NCBI GenBank assembly: GCA_050084515.1
Contig: CM114273.1
Span: 18,414,001 to 18,478,000 of the forward strand
Reading direction: 5' to 3'
DNA: 64,000 nt
DNA from: Blasia pusilla
Taxonomy: Eukaryota > Marchantiophyta > Marchantiopsida > Blasiales
The notes beneath the pieces were generated by a model. The model did not search any database, was not told the origin of the DNA, and was given only the letters and a program-made list of their open reading frames with translations. Within the stretch, counting starts at the first letter, position 1, and each line of letters opens with the position of its first letter. This document shows, in pieces, positions 22,601 through 37,600 of this stretch. Made by a program: the position numbers and the translations under genes.

Positions 22601-25600
22601 AGGTTCCAGTCTGAAACATCACATTCCAAGATTAGATGTAAATTTTGTTATTATTTGACTGGCCATGAGGGCAGAGAATTCAACCACACCCAGACTAACA
22701 AACTTAAGCTCAGAGCATAAAGCAGCATGCCAGTACCATCTCACATTTTAAAATTTTAAAATCCACATTTCTTTACTCCACAGAGCCACCTGATAGTGTA
22801 GAGGATCTAAAGAGGCTTCCATACGAGAAGAATCTGTTCATATGAGCTGTGCTTAAAGGAAAATGAACCATACTAAGACCACTCTTGAGAAGAGATTTCA
22901 GAAACCATTCTGAGTTGTACAGATCAACATCTCTCTCTCACATGTTGCCAACAGTACAGTTGGCAAGGGCTTTTAGACTTAAGCAGTCGGTTCCTAGTTC
23001 CTAGTTATGTACAAGTTTTTTTCACCAGATCAGGTTGAAAGAAGAGATTTTCTGCTGGAAATTAATTAGTACAGCGAAACAAATCAGCAGATTGCTGATT
23101 GATATTAGTCGATCTAAATATTGATCACACGGATCGACCCATACGGACGATCTAGATTAGATTAGGATCAATGTTCTGCTTATGACCATTGATTACTGCT
23201 AGTAACGTTTCATCTTGCGTAGCTATGAAACGATACGTAGCTATGAGACATTTCTGAAGTGACACAGTTACCGTCACGTCTTTTTATTACAGCTCTTAGT
23301 TTAGCGCAGATTTTACTACTTATGTATCGGCTTTCAATCTATCAACACAGAACACAGAGGGTACAAACCCATTTTTCAATTCATTCCGCAATTCTCACAT
23401 GGTATCAGAGCCTGGTCGCCAGTCACTACTCTTTCGATTTCAAGAAAGGATTAGAATTTGAGGGACGCTTCAACATTCTAGAGTAGAGGGGACGCCTTCT
23501 ACTCAACGCCTTCCTCGTTTCAGTTTCTTAGTGGCTGTAGACTTCAGATTCTTACAAATTCGAAGTCCTCGACTCTTTTCTGTCACTTTCATCAATTCAC
23601 AATGGTGAATACTAGTATGTTCCTCAAGATCGACGATATCCCGAAATTCGACGGGACCTATTTTTATATCTGGTGATTACGCATGAGATTGTACCTCGAT
23701 GCTGAAGATCTTGTAGGCATTGTAGAAGCTACAATCCCAAAGCCAGCAGCAGCTACCGCTCCTGCCACCGGGGTTGGGAGTGTCCACGAATGGGAGGTTC
23801 TCAACCGTATACCCTTATCTTCCATAGCGAATCGTTTAGACAATTCGCAAGTTCATCATATCAGTTCCGCTACGACTGCAGCGGAAGCCTGGACGAAATT
23901 GGATTCTTTCTACCAAGCCCAGGACGCTGTCACGAAAATGTATCTGCAAGATGAATTGCAGACTCTGAAGATGAAAGAAGGCGATAGCGTTACCAAACAT
24001 GTCCATCAATTTAGGACATTGATTGATCAACTCCACGCTGCTGGATCGGTGACTACTGATGAAAATCAGTATCTTGCATTGATGCGATCAATGCCCAACA
24101 GTTACCGCAATTTATTGACCTCATTGCGAGGTCAGAGTAACCTTACTTTGCAATCTGTGATCACTTTCCTTCTTAGGGAGGAGAAAATGATGAAGACGCA
24201 GACTGCTGAACCGTCCTCAGCTCTTTTTGTTGGTCGAGGTGCTGCCCCTTTTCAATCGAAGTCCAAATTTGGCAATTCCAGGCAAGGCGGCTCTTTCAGA
24301 GGTTACGGTCGAGGCAAAGCTCCTCAGAAAGGCTTTGGCCCTTTCAAATCAGGATGTTGTAAAACATAGTAACTTGGAGTTTACTATAGTGGAAAGTAGA
24401 ATTATTATAGTATCTTAATGTTTTACCACAGTAAATAGTAATTTCTTGTTACCATAGAATTTAGGGTTATGGGCGGCAGGCCCTAACCCTAAAACCCTAA
24501 AACCTAGAAACTCATTCTCTTGGCTGTATATAACCCTCTGAGGGTGCCCTGCGAAATTACTTTCTCTTACACCTTTCTGAACACAACTCTCTGAGCTGAG
24601 GAGCTGATTGAGAAGCACTGAGTGTGCTTTGCTTACCTGACGGGATTGTGCTTCTGACCTTAGTAGTTCAGTGTGCTAAGCACTGAGTGTGCTGCTGCTT
24701 ACAGACTGAGAGGTCTGCTGACTACAGGGGTTCAGTGAGTATTGTGATACAAGGTGTCTAGCAGTACTAACCTGAGTGGTTGCTATTGCACTAAGTGTGC
24801 TTGAGAATGCAAGGTAATCTGGTGATGCAGGTTGTCTAGTGCTTTCCTCTACAATCTGACCTGAGTGGTTGCTATTGCACTAAGTGTGCTTGTAATAGCT
24901 AGGTTGTAGAGAAACTCTGATATTCTAAAACAGGATTTGTTCCTGTTTCTGCGAGGATTCCACATGGCGAATGGTCCAATAATCAAGCTGATTGGCAGGC
25001 TTCATCCTCTAATCAGCAGAACACTTATAAGAAAATGAAGTGTTTCTACTGCAATTTGCAGGGGTATCATATTAAAGATTTCCGAAAACGTCTTGCAGAT
25101 CAGCAAATGCACTCCAGACTTTCAGCTCCAAAAGCCAATTTTACGTCTCTTCTCTTCTTTACAGTCGCCTATTCGACTTCGGCTTCAGAAATTCAAGATA
25201 ACACATGGCATCTTGATACTGGTGCTACGCATTATATGGCCTTCTCCAGTAATTATTTTTCGAATTACACTCCTTACGAAAAATCTTCGTATGTATTTTT
25301 GGGTGATAATTCTAGTCTGGAGATCAGAGGATCTGGTCAAGTAGAGATCCTTCTGACTAACGGTACTCGACACATTCTTCGGAATGTTCTCTATATACCA
25401 AACTTGAAGAAAAATCTTTTCAGTCAAGCAACTCGACACTGCAGGAGGATCTGCCTTGATTCATAGAGGACAGTGCGTACTCCGTGACTCTACAGACCAA
25501 ATCATTACAACATCTAACTTAATCAATGATTTGTACAAACTCGGAGAAGCTGTTCTTCCACACTCCCAATCTTCTACCATTACAGCTGCCACTGTGGTTC

Positions 25601-28600
25601 TTCCCACGATTGCTGATCTGTGGCATCACCGTTTGGGCCACATTAGTGCTGCTCGGGTTTTCTCAACTACAACAACAGCAAATGGCTGGCGGTCTTCCAA
25701 CGCATAATCCCTCGCAGATTTCTTCATGTCGAGCCTGCCTACACGGCAAGCAGACTCGCAAACCGTTTCCTAATACGATTCCTGTCTATAGAGCCCTCAA
25801 TGTTTTAGAATTGATCCATACTGACATTTGCAAGCCTATTTCTCCCCCTACTCATTTGGGTTTTTGTTATTTCATGGTCTTTATTGACGATTTCTCCCGG
25901 TATACTACTGTTTACCTCCTTCATTACAAATCCGAAGCTTTTTCCTGTTTCACTCAATTTGTAGCCAATGTAGAGACTCAGCATCAACCTCGATGCATTC
26001 AGACATTGCGATCTGACAATGGTGGGTGTTGAAATTTGTTAAGCCCTAAAAGTAGTTAGTCAAATACTAACTTAGTTGGATACTAATTTAGTTAGCTAGA
26101 GATAACTTAGTGTTCCTCTATTTTTTTAGGGTGACCTTGAATTAGGGCAATTCTCGAGTTAGGGTATAGCCACCAGGGAATATGTATCGGCTTTCAATCT
26201 ATCAACACAGAGAACATAGAGAGTACAAACGCATTTTTCAATTCATTCTGCAATTCTCACATTTTCAATATACACAACAGTTGAATGGAAAATATAGTTT
26301 CAGTTAAGAAAAGCATGTGATGAAGTGTTAATGAGATTGCCTTTGGATCCTCAAGCTTAGAAATAAAATATGCAAGCCAGAAGAAAAACTCAAGCAGCTA
26401 GTGTATTTAGATGACAACAATTATCATTGACAGAAACACTCACCGCATATAGATGTGCTGAAAGCAGTCCACAGAACCAGTAGACTTGCGCCACCGAGTA
26501 ATAGACACACCAAATGCTGCATCTAGATACAACTCTGGAGGACTTCCTCCTCTAGGTTGACCATCCACAGTAATTATTTCTGGCAAACTATTATCAGCAT
26601 TGGTGGAGACACTTGGACGGGGTTTAGCAACTGATAGCATCACAGGATACACAGCATAGCGAAGCTGGTTGTCAACTTGGAACCATGCCACATCAAGCTT
26701 AAAATTTTGCTGATGTTGACCTTGCAGAAACTGCAGACATAGTTCTTTGGCGCATGCAAAAACCACTTCCTGAAAACCAAGAGCGAATTTCATGAGCACA
26801 AACTTCATGGGAATTCACGTACACTCCTAACTATTTCTCCTTCTAATAATGAAATAAAGTCTCTTGATGGGTACAGACATCTTTCATTAATCGATCTGCA
26901 ATCATCTGCATATCATTAACCTCCTCCAGCAGTAACTCTCAATGCAACTGCATATTAAGTTTATAATTCTCATGAGAATAAATAACACATTAGGCATTTT
27001 GGCTCAAAGAGATCTACCTGTGGGCAAGTGTCAATGATGGAGAATCCAATACAGGCAAGTTTAACAACAAACTCCTCGAGGACTTCTGAAGATGGTTCTG
27101 CCGTCTGCCTACTTTGTCCAAACTCTTCACCAGAGGTACTTGCTTCGACCCCATTCAAACCTTTCGTCGCATGCACAGTTGCATCTACTATGCTTAAAAC
27201 CTGATACAACGATTGGAAACAATGAATCATGCAAAGCCAAGCTTATGCTCTTTCTTTTGTTAAATCTACCAGATAGAATGCTCATGAGGTAGGGGGATCC
27301 AACAAAGCATAAGGAATGGGGGTGGAATGAGAAGCCAAAACTTTTGACTGTTGGGAGATCAACTGAACAATTTTTTTTACTTTTCATCTCCTATCAATTA
27401 TTCTCATACAATATACTCTTTTTCACAGGCTGCACAGAAGATTTGTGATTTTCATTTCTAAAATAGCTCAGTGTAGAAAAATATAGAAGAATCATACATG
27501 TCCTACAAGTCATAATAGTTAGTGATATAACATGTGCCAATATAGGTCAGAATGAGGAGAAGAAATAGACTTACTCTGGTTGGACCTTCTGCACGTACGT
27601 GAACCAGCCATTTTCGCTCAGCTTTCTGTCCCATACAAAAAAGAGGCAGGGAATCAGTATGGATCAAGAGGGACTCAAGTTCGGCTTAGCACTGGCATAA
27701 TCTAATAAACCTGACATGAAATGACCTGTCGGATCAGGTGGTAGTTGGTGGTCCATAATATTTAAGTCCCAAGGCAAGCAGATAAATCACCTCTGTAGTA
27801 GCAGATACAGAAACTGAATTGTAATCCTTGACTTCATCAAGCCTGTATGATCCCACAGGACCTTGCCCTGGTACCTACATTAGTGTATAAAACAGAGAAA
27901 AAATAAGCATCACTGGCGGGCACACCCACCCCCAACATTCAGATATGCATAAAGTCAAGGAAGTCTGTCCCAAACGCTCCAGCCACATTCAGTAAACTAG
28001 CTATAAAACTTTTAGGTTCCTAGTTTACATGTGATTAGGTTATGAGAATTGAGACTTACCCGGGGAACACAATTTGGGGAGAAGGGACTTTGCAAGAATA
28101 GAAACTGCTTTCTTAAGAGTTAGACAAAAATTTTACTTAAGGTCCAACAATCTCTCCTGACTAGGGAGAGATTGTTGGACTACTCCATACTTTTCAACTA
28201 CACTTCAGCACCAGCAACTACACATGACTCTAATTTGCAATACATCTATGGGAAACTGTACACAAAGCAAGATTTCAACCTCAATAACTAGTCGATGTGG
28301 TTGGCATGGCTCATCCCAAGAATAGCTGCAGGAACTATATGGTTGGAGCATATTTTCCATTTTCTCACAGTTCTCCTGGTGAAACCGTAATCTCTGCATG
28401 ATAAAGTAAAGACATATCCAGTGAAATTGAAATATAAGCATCAGTTTGTACTAGCTAGCATGGCAACTCAGGATCTAAACTCGAATACCAGTCCAGTATA
28501 CAGTTATATGCATATAAAGAGAATCCACTACTCTAGGGAATTTCATTCCAATACACAACCCCATCTTCTTATCAAATTATATAAAATGATAGAAGTTGCA

Positions 28601-31600
28601 CCTCTAAAGTAAAATTTTCGATCCGATAAGGCATGAAGCCAGTTTCATCATTTGAGATAAGAATGAGGCAAGTCCCCAAGTTTCCTCCCGCTGGTCCAGC
28701 ACCCTCTGCCCCGCCTGCTGACTCTCCAACAATGCTAACTTCCACCCGCAACATCTGCATGGCACCAGTGTTGTGATTTCGTACCTTCACCTGTGTGTCA
28801 CCCAGCCGATCTGGAGAAAAACCACCTGACCAGTCCCACCCGTGCTCATCAATCCGAATAGACACCAGAAATTCTCTGCATCACAAGAACCATGTGATCA
28901 TGGGCAGATTATCAGATGGGCAGATCATGAGCCCTACCGACATCAAGAATGAATAGAAAGTGGATAATTTTACACTCATGGGAGATACCCAATAAATGTG
29001 CAGTAATTTGTGCCACTCTAAACAAGGAAGACCTTCCCACAAACTACAGAAAATTGAGCAAATTGAGCATGATCTTTATAAATAAGGAAACGTCAAACCG
29101 CTTTACTTATTTCTGGTAATGCTCATAGAAAGAAGAATCTTGATAGGGAACCTGCTTATATCGTGCCAGTGAAGATGAGAGTGTTTTCCCCTTTCCAGTC
29201 GCTGGAAAGTATCAGTTCCTTGTTGTTTGTAGCAAAGGACTTGCTTGGACACATTTGCCAACACAAATCTGCAGACACATTGGATGAAAAACGGTTAGGA
29301 GAACCTAACTCTATGATAATCAATAACTCTGATTGTAGATAGAAAAGAATGACGATAGGATGGTACCATGCACAAAATGCGAGACTAGCTGTAAGAAAAC
29401 ATCAACCAGTGTTTCTAACCCTGTGTGCAACTCACCTTGGTCTGAAGGTTATTGTATTAGTCTTTCCTGCACAAGATCCTAACACTGGAGCAGAGATTAC
29501 AGCGACAACAAAAGCTCCATTGCCATCCGTTTGCGGAATAGTGACGACACTAATGCCCCCTGGTGGTTCTAGAGAAAATGGACGAGACCAAACTATTTCT
29601 GCAGAGTCCTTTCCCATCTCTGTAAGTCGATAAGGCAGAACCCTTGCTCGTAGGTGGGGTTCACTAGCATCTGTGCCATGTACAGGTGAATACATGCAAA
29701 TCTGGTTGTCACAACCTTCCACATCACATATTTCCTGTTCTGAGCTTATACCATGTGCTTCTCTTCTTAAAGTTTCTGGATCCTTTCCTAACTCCATCAC
29801 TGGCTTTCCAGAGGAACTCTCAGAAAATAGTGGAATTCTTGAATGCTGTGGAGCAGTTCTACTTGGCCGCCTCACTACTGTATCCGTAACTTCGGCTTGA
29901 GGTGCTTCCATAGCAACTTGTAACCCACTCATTGAGCGAAATGATCGAGACCCTCCTGAATAGAGGGGTATTTCACCTACGATTCTGTCATTTGGTTGTC
30001 CTCCCTCAAGGAGCTGCTCTCTTCCCGAGGAAACTTCAATATCCCCATCCATGATTGCTAAATTTAAGTGACTGCAATTATACAGCCAAAAGGGAACTGA
30101 AATGCGAAGCTCTCTGGCCCCACTGATCATATCTAGTGTAGTCTCCATCTCAATGCAAACAGAGGCATCTGCAGAGAAGAACATAAATAAGGTAGAAAAT
30201 GTAAGTGCATTTCATACTCCAAATCACGATTTCAATATAACTACATACATCCGTAAGACTGCCATACATCCACTCCAACATCCAATCTCTCCATGATAAA
30301 AGTGGGGGTGTGTCACAATCAAGCCTCACTCCTCTACTTGGAAAAGATAGGTGGTGACAAAATGACATACTTGAGGTAACCTCTGGTCTGAGTATGAGTG
30401 CCTCAGCAAAAACGACTTTGTTGGTGTCTTGTTCAGTGTTTCTTCCTGTATCTTTAGTCGAAGTTGCATTGGTGACTTTGACATGTGTTGGCAGGAATGA
30501 CGGAGCTAAAATTGCCAAGTTAAGGTCATGTATGGTGTCAATATCATAAACAAACAGAGAATCACCCTGCAAAAACAAGCCTTCTCTTTAGTAAAGGTTC
30601 CAAAGAAGATCGTAACTTCCTGGTGTCCTTATTGTTAAGGGCATCTACCATTTTCTTGCTAATTTGATTCACTAAGCCTAACACTCTGGGATTCATAATG
30701 AGAAAAGTGGTTATGTACATTGGTTCTTGATCACAAATCTAATATCGGCAATGAAATACTTGCCTCTGGTGCAGAGACTCTGTTGATAATACCCGCTCCA
30801 CTCTCAATTTTCATTATGAATGAGCATGGCAGACAGTTTTTCACCACCAATGGAGCTTTGAGGGTAATGTCCCAGAACATGCAACCTTTCCTCTGTTCTG
30901 ATCCACTTGATAATCCCATGCCAAGGACATCTCTGGAATCATAGTATCCTTTGGCATATCTTTGTGGTCCTTTACCTTTAGGCACAGCTACTGCTTCTGC
31001 GGCTGGAATTGGATGGTTCTCAGCTGTGATACAGCAGCGGAATGCACCGGCACTGGGATGAGAAGGATAGCAAACAACTGGACGATGGAATCCCAGATGG
31101 GACTCCGGCAATTGAAGTAAATTGGGTAGCAATTGAGCTTCACTCCACAAATAGTTGTTGCCAAGAGGTCGCCACCTTAACCGTCCAGTTTCCGCGAGAT
31201 GCACGGGCAGGGCCACCACTTGACCAGGAAGTGTAGGATCCATAACCTGGTGTCATATTCCAAACATGAAATGTTTTTCAAAACTTGGCAATAAATAGAA
31301 AGAAACAGACTACTGAAAAGGGAATCTCTTTTGAATAAGTAAGCGAATGAACTCAAGCAACCCAAGAACTGTTGAACTGGAATACCATCCAGATGCAATG
31401 CACACATGGAGAGAAATAAGTCACCTTAGGGGAGATTACAAAAGGGAGGTCAAATCGCAGCTCCAGACCAACAGAGGTTGCATTCACGATTGAGACCTGA
31501 GAGGAAAGGCACACTTGAACAGCTTAAGGAACTTCTGAGGTCAATGGACATTTGAAGTTTTTGATGAACTAGAATGTAAAGCACAGACAACTCACCATCG

Positions 31601-34600
31601 AGCACAGCCTGACAAGCTTGCTATAACGCTGCACAGTGACCTCAAAAATTACTGGAGCATGGAAGGACTCTCCTTTCTCTGACTCAATTTCGTGGAAAGA
31701 TCCTTGACTGCTCCGGAAACCTCCATTTCCAGAATCGTCCTCTGAAAATACTGCTTCAAACGATCTGGAACCCACGAGATCAATCGACATTGGTAATGAT
31801 GGTCTGGCTGTGCCCTCTAGCTGTACACAGATTCTTCTATGAGGCTGGAGCATATTAAGTATCTTCTTTGCATTATAACCATCAGTTGCCAGGCCAGCCC
31901 TTCGCCTTTGAAACACCTCATCAGGGCCTTCTTCCACAAACAACGGTACACAGCAGCCTGGTTGGACAATCTCCACAGCTCCCGAATCCCATGACCTCCT
32001 CGCAGATGAGAATAGAGTCGTCTCTGTTTCCTCATCATGATCCTTGTTTTTGGCACCTCCAAGAAGCCAATATGACAATGCTATCCCTGTATCATTTTGA
32101 AGCCAATATGGTGCAAATCGTCTTGTTGACATGCTTTCAGCAGACTGTGAGTCTCTGATGTTGAATTCTGCTGACAATTCCTCAGGGTTGCTATCTTCCC
32201 AGGCATCATTCAACATATCCATCGCTCGAGACAAGGCCTGATAAACACATAAATGTGACATATGCAGTAATCAACACAACATGGACATTTTGTGACTTAA
32301 ACGCGGACTTTTTGTGCCCACATTTAACCACAGCAATTCCTTGCAACTAATATTGAGCTACTATCATTCTATGAAATCAAGGATATTTTACAGGCTTAAG
32401 AGGCAAACATGGCATATGAACCATCAACATTTGGCCAAGCAGCCCTGCCACCTGAACAACACAATTGCATACTTCTATACAGTTCATCCAATCTTCTGTG
32501 AATATACACTGCATCAGAAAGAAGCGAGGAAGGCTGGAGGTTGCTGGCTCACCCATATTAAACAGGGCTATTTACCACCCACACCCTTTCTCTGCCAGGC
32601 ACTAGGCTTTCATAAACCTATACCTTTGTACCTTATACGAAAAGGTTTCCACAAGGAAAGTGTACCTGAACAAGAGCTTCTGTAATATTCACATTGAGTT
32701 GAACTGGGGATGTCACCTCGACCTTAGTCCGATAAGGCCTGCTCAAAGAGCTTTTGGAATCATGCACTCTACTTATTTTGTAACATACACTCCAAGGCTC
32801 CACAACAGGTTCCCATGCAACCTGAAAGCACAAGTGCAATCCATAACTTTGCATTTGTCTTCTTGAACCATGAAAAGAAATACTTCTTTCTTGGAGTGTA
32901 GAGTTGCTGCTTACCATACTTTCTGTATTCCTTAGTGACAGTCAGATCCCGAATGTTTTGTTTCCGTATTATTTTGCAGAACAACCAGCAACTCTCAGGG
33001 GACCAACAACCAGAAACTATATAAATCTCAAAATTCTTGACATGTAGCTATTAAGTATTGAACAGGTATACACCTACCTTTTGAATATTATGATAGTTGA
33101 TCTCCAATTCAGACGACAATGAAGCCTCCATTTCCAGCCTCTTTAGAGCAACTTGAGCCAAAACTTTTCTCATAATAACTTCTATGTTAGGTGCATTACA
33201 ACTCCACTGCATACAACAACAATTTTTTTTTACGTTACTCCAAGATGTACAGAGTCTTACTCCAAGATGTACACAGTCTTGAGTGTGAACTAGTGCATTA
33301 CTGGTGCAATTTTGTTACACTCTGGAACAAAGACAAGGCAGAAATCTTGAATTCCAGTGTTTATCAACATTATAGCTCAAAAGCTCCAGAAAAGATCTGC
33401 ATCACTAGCACAATATATCTTGATCACAATGACAAATAACAATCACAAGATCTTACCCGACTGTCACTGAGTAAAAGAGAACAGCTTTGAACTTGAACTT
33501 CAAGATTACAAAAAAATTCTGTCGCTGTAGAAGATCCAGTCTTCAATGGCTCAAAGTGAAAATTACTGAGGAAATGAATCATCGCATAAGAAAACCAGAC
33601 ATCAACTGAATCCACTTCGACAGAGAATGCCAGATTCATCAGTGGAGATTTTTGCAGGCTAACTTGGCCATTTATCGCTATTTCGGTGGCTTGCAGGAAT
33701 GGCATGTGAAATGCCTGACCTTCAGCAAATATGTCCTCCACCATTCCTTCTGTCTGTGTAATACAAGCTGATATAGTCCACTCCCCTTCCTTGTTGGACT
33801 GGAGTTCATCAATACGAACTGAAAAGGAAAACAAGATCTGCTTACCTATTTCAACATTTTGCCTCTCATCTGCTTGGTTGTCTCTTAGAGACCCACGTGT
33901 ATCAGACCCAATGATTCTCCATAGTACAGATCTAGTGCTTTCTTTCTCCTTGGATCTAAATGGTCCTGATCTCTGTCTCAATTTGACCTCTTCCTCAAAG
34001 TCAGGCAAAATAAATATTGCGTTGAAGATACCAACTTTCAGAAGAAGAGGCCATTTCTCTGAAGCATGTAAATCTACAATGTTACTCTCAGGATGTAATG
34101 CAACCCCAACAACTATGTCACTACTCTCATGGTTGTCTCCATCAAATTGGGATGCTTCCCCTTTATTCACTGGTTCATCACTAGTAGGTGATCCAGGACA
34201 AATTTTCATGGGATATGGAGTACCGAGGTCCTCCACTTTTGAAGGCACATATGGTGAAGATAAAGCTGTCATCTCGAATATGCCATCATCCTCTCTTGCT
34301 GATGAGGCAAAGCATGAAACGATGGCTGGCACTACCTTATTCCATGCTCCCATGTGTAGCCGGACTTCGATTCTTGGAAGAGAAATATTCAGCTCTTCAT
34401 TTGCTAGAAACAAGACTTGAATCAGCTTTGATTCTGTTCCATAGTGCTCTCCATCACCATCTCCAGCAAAAATATGGACTAGTTTCTTTGAGCTTTGAAC
34501 ATGTAGGAGTTTTGCAGACAGCAATTCAACTTTAAGGGTTTCTACAGCTCCTTGAAATACTAAACCACTAAGGTTTAAATTTTCCACATGCAACACAGCT

Positions 34601-37600
34601 ACATTCAATGAGGGTTCCTGGAAGGCCTTGATGAAGATGTTCAGTTGAGCGATAGAGCATGTCATGTTGAATGGAGAATCAGATGGAGAGGGGTCCTTCA
34701 AATGGCTGAATGGACTTCTTTCTCTTATTCCATGGCGGAAGCTAGCTGACATATAGGTCTTGTATTTCCAAGATATTGACGAAAGCTCTTTTAGATAGAC
34801 CTTAAGCAGCTCAAATCCCTTCGTTGAAACATTTCCTGTTAAAGATGACCAAGCAACATTAACAAGCAGATTGAGGACCAAGCATGAAATATCCCATTGA
34901 CGACTCACATTGGAAAGTCATCCTGAAAACCCTCCGCTACAGATAACTCCCAAACTCAAAAAAACTTGAACAAAACAAAAAAACTCAAGTGACTTTTTCA
35001 CCACCTGTATGGGTGCCAAATGCACTGAAAAGAAATCCTGCTTAAGGAGTCTGGCAACGTTAGTTTTAAATCCTTTGATAACTCATAATTCCAATATGAC
35101 CACAAGAACCAGGCATGGCTCTTCCGGTTTGCTTCTCTATATCTGGACCACATGCTATAATTCAGCACTTGCATTGGAACTTACCAGATAGATTGAGAAC
35201 AAGGACAGCTAAGTCCATCTCTGCATTGATTGTAGGTCCTCTCTGATTCCTGGTGACTCCTGCATTTTTTGAAGTAGGGAGTTGAACCGTCATCTCACCA
35301 TCGATCCTTTCGATTAGCAGCAACCCTTCTCCATCAGTGGGTTTCGGAAACTGTTGCAGGCCATAGGCCACAAGTGCCGTTTCACAACACTCAACGTGAA
35401 GGACATCAACATTTGGTGATCCAATCAAAGATGATGCACTACCTAATAGCATGCTTCCGTCAGCTTGATTTTCGGCTAGCTCTGCAGGAGTAAAGGAGAT
35501 AAACATTTTTGAAATCATCTGCTTCATGTACTCCTCATAACCAGATTCCCGTGGCAACAATAATACTGAATCGTGAATTTCCATCCTGACAACATATATG
35601 TTCTTGCTGCTACTCCTTGGTATGTAGGGATTTCCAGCGAGTTTAGAATCAGATAGAGTTTCCGCTTCTGTATAAAATTTCCATTCAGGGCCCATGCAAT
35701 AGCCTACCAGGATAGCAAAGTAGTCGGCTGACAAGACACACTGTGCATTAAGGAGACCTGCATCAACTTCAACAACATTGTACAAAGGCCCAGAGATGCT
35801 TCTTTGTTTGCCCAGCTTTGTCAAAGTAACATTGAGGGTGGCTGCTGGTCCATTAGAAGCATTTCCAAGTATATCTCCTCCAGTATTACCAGAAGCCCAA
35901 GTTGGTCCCTTGAGTCTGATCTCTCTTGCAGTTGCAACTACTTTCATCCTGTCGTCAGCAGGAGCAACATCAAAAGCTGATAATGCAGCATCTGCAAGCA
36001 CCAGGCTTGAAATGAGGCCACCTTGATCATACAGATGAAAAATAAGGTCCTTTAACTGTAGTGCAATATGAAAAGGTGGGTCACTAACCAGCCCATCCCG
36101 CATTTTTAGATCTGCCTCCACACAGGCACATTTAGACTCTTCAGGAAGTCTATACGTGCTTTCTCCAAGAGGATACCGGCCATGCTTCCTATCACTGTCC
36201 CCTGCAGATTGAGGCCTTGCCTCTGTCACTGCAGTGACAAACTTATAAAGAGCCCTCATGACTTTTGGATAGCAATGACATTCCACACCCTGAAGATACA
36301 GATTCAGTCTCATTATTCTTGCTCCGTTCATCTTCTGGCTTGATAATCTTGCGATGAATGAGGCTTTGCCCATTGACTGTTGTGAACTGTTGGTACTTAT
36401 TTTCACTGACTTTTTGGATGTATTGGATGAACCTTCTGAAAAGAAGAGCAGGTATGGCAGAGAATTCCCTGTCATCTCATTCGCATCCTCTATGTGAAAC
36501 CTATTGACCCTAAACAGAAACTCCTCCTTCTGATGGTTCCAAAACGTGTACCTGGATCAAATGTATCAAACCATCCTGGAAATATCCATTATCCATGAAT
36601 TGAAGTTTGCATACAGTTGTAACTCAAGACAAACGAACATTCTCTTCTTGAGTATTAAAAGAACTGGCACATTCAAACCTTCCAAGACTTTACCATTTGC
36701 TGTTTGCTTCACCGTGACTGTATCACTACACCCAACGATGAAAGAGTTTCAATAGTAGACTACATACGGGTTAGGATGGAATCTGTACCTAATGGTTGTG
36801 TCTTGCATCTGAGCAACCAGAGTCATTAGCTGAAGTGCAGGGCCAGAGTCCTCATCCATAATCAGTTGCACTGTTACAGCCTTCACGTTCAAATTCACCT
36901 CCAGCGCTGGCGTCTTGAAATCTGACAAGTTCACCTCAGTTGATGGTCCCTCATGGTCAAACCCACAAGACTTTTCTCTTTTTGGACTTTTTTCCGACTT
37001 CTTTGGATCACCGAGTTGTGCCTCATTGGGAGAATTTCCTACTCCTGTATGTAGAATGCCTTGAGCATACTGGCTGTGATCACTTTGAGTCCTCTTCTGG
37101 ACCTTCTGTATCTGCGCCAGTACCGCTGTTATAGCCATGCTCTTTGATGGTGACACATGCATTTGAAGAGAACTGATTTCTCCTGAAATCTGCTAATTGG
37201 AAATACACCGAGTCGACCAAAAGTTAGACAAATCTTTAAACTTCACAGGGTCTATGCAACTTGGTCTCAGTCAACCTTATTGACAGAGATTGAGAAAATA
37301 CAGGAACCGACTCTAACATAACAATTACCAGAGATTTAACCTAATTTTCCCAATTACACTATGCTGCACAACCACGTCTTAAAACTGTTCATGACTCTGT
37401 ACTCCTCACCCAAAACCTGGAGGATTCTCTGGAGCATCCATCTTTGGGAGAGTATTTCTCAATAGACAAAATTATTTTCTTCCACATGATTTAATACACA
37501 CATGCAATATGACCATGTTCTAAAACATAGTAACTTGGAGTTTACTATAGTGAAAAGTAACTGATATAATTATATATTAACTTAGTGTTTTACCCCAGTA

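Larger units (their letters stand above)
23048..26266 (+). mobile_element. Second copia element, rearranged and nested
   Basis: Limits 23053-26261 are given by the target duplication TTTTC (23048-23052, 26262-26266). The 5' LTR is 23053-23399 (TG...CA, 347 bp), followed directly by the standard primer site TGGTATCAGAGC (23400-23411). gag runs 23602-24353 with one TGA near 23674. It is split by another LTR (24355-24930) and resumes at 24936. Protease and part of integrase follow, then the sequence stops after LRSDNGG at 26026. A 149-bp piece of the first copia family's LTR (26027-26175) and the last 81 bp of its own 3' LTR (26181-26261) close it. RT and RNase H are missing. Confidence 0.88.

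Noticed and set aside
33731-34420. 229-codon plus-strand ORF
   Set aside because: It is the shadow of a long, well-supported VPS13 exon on minus.
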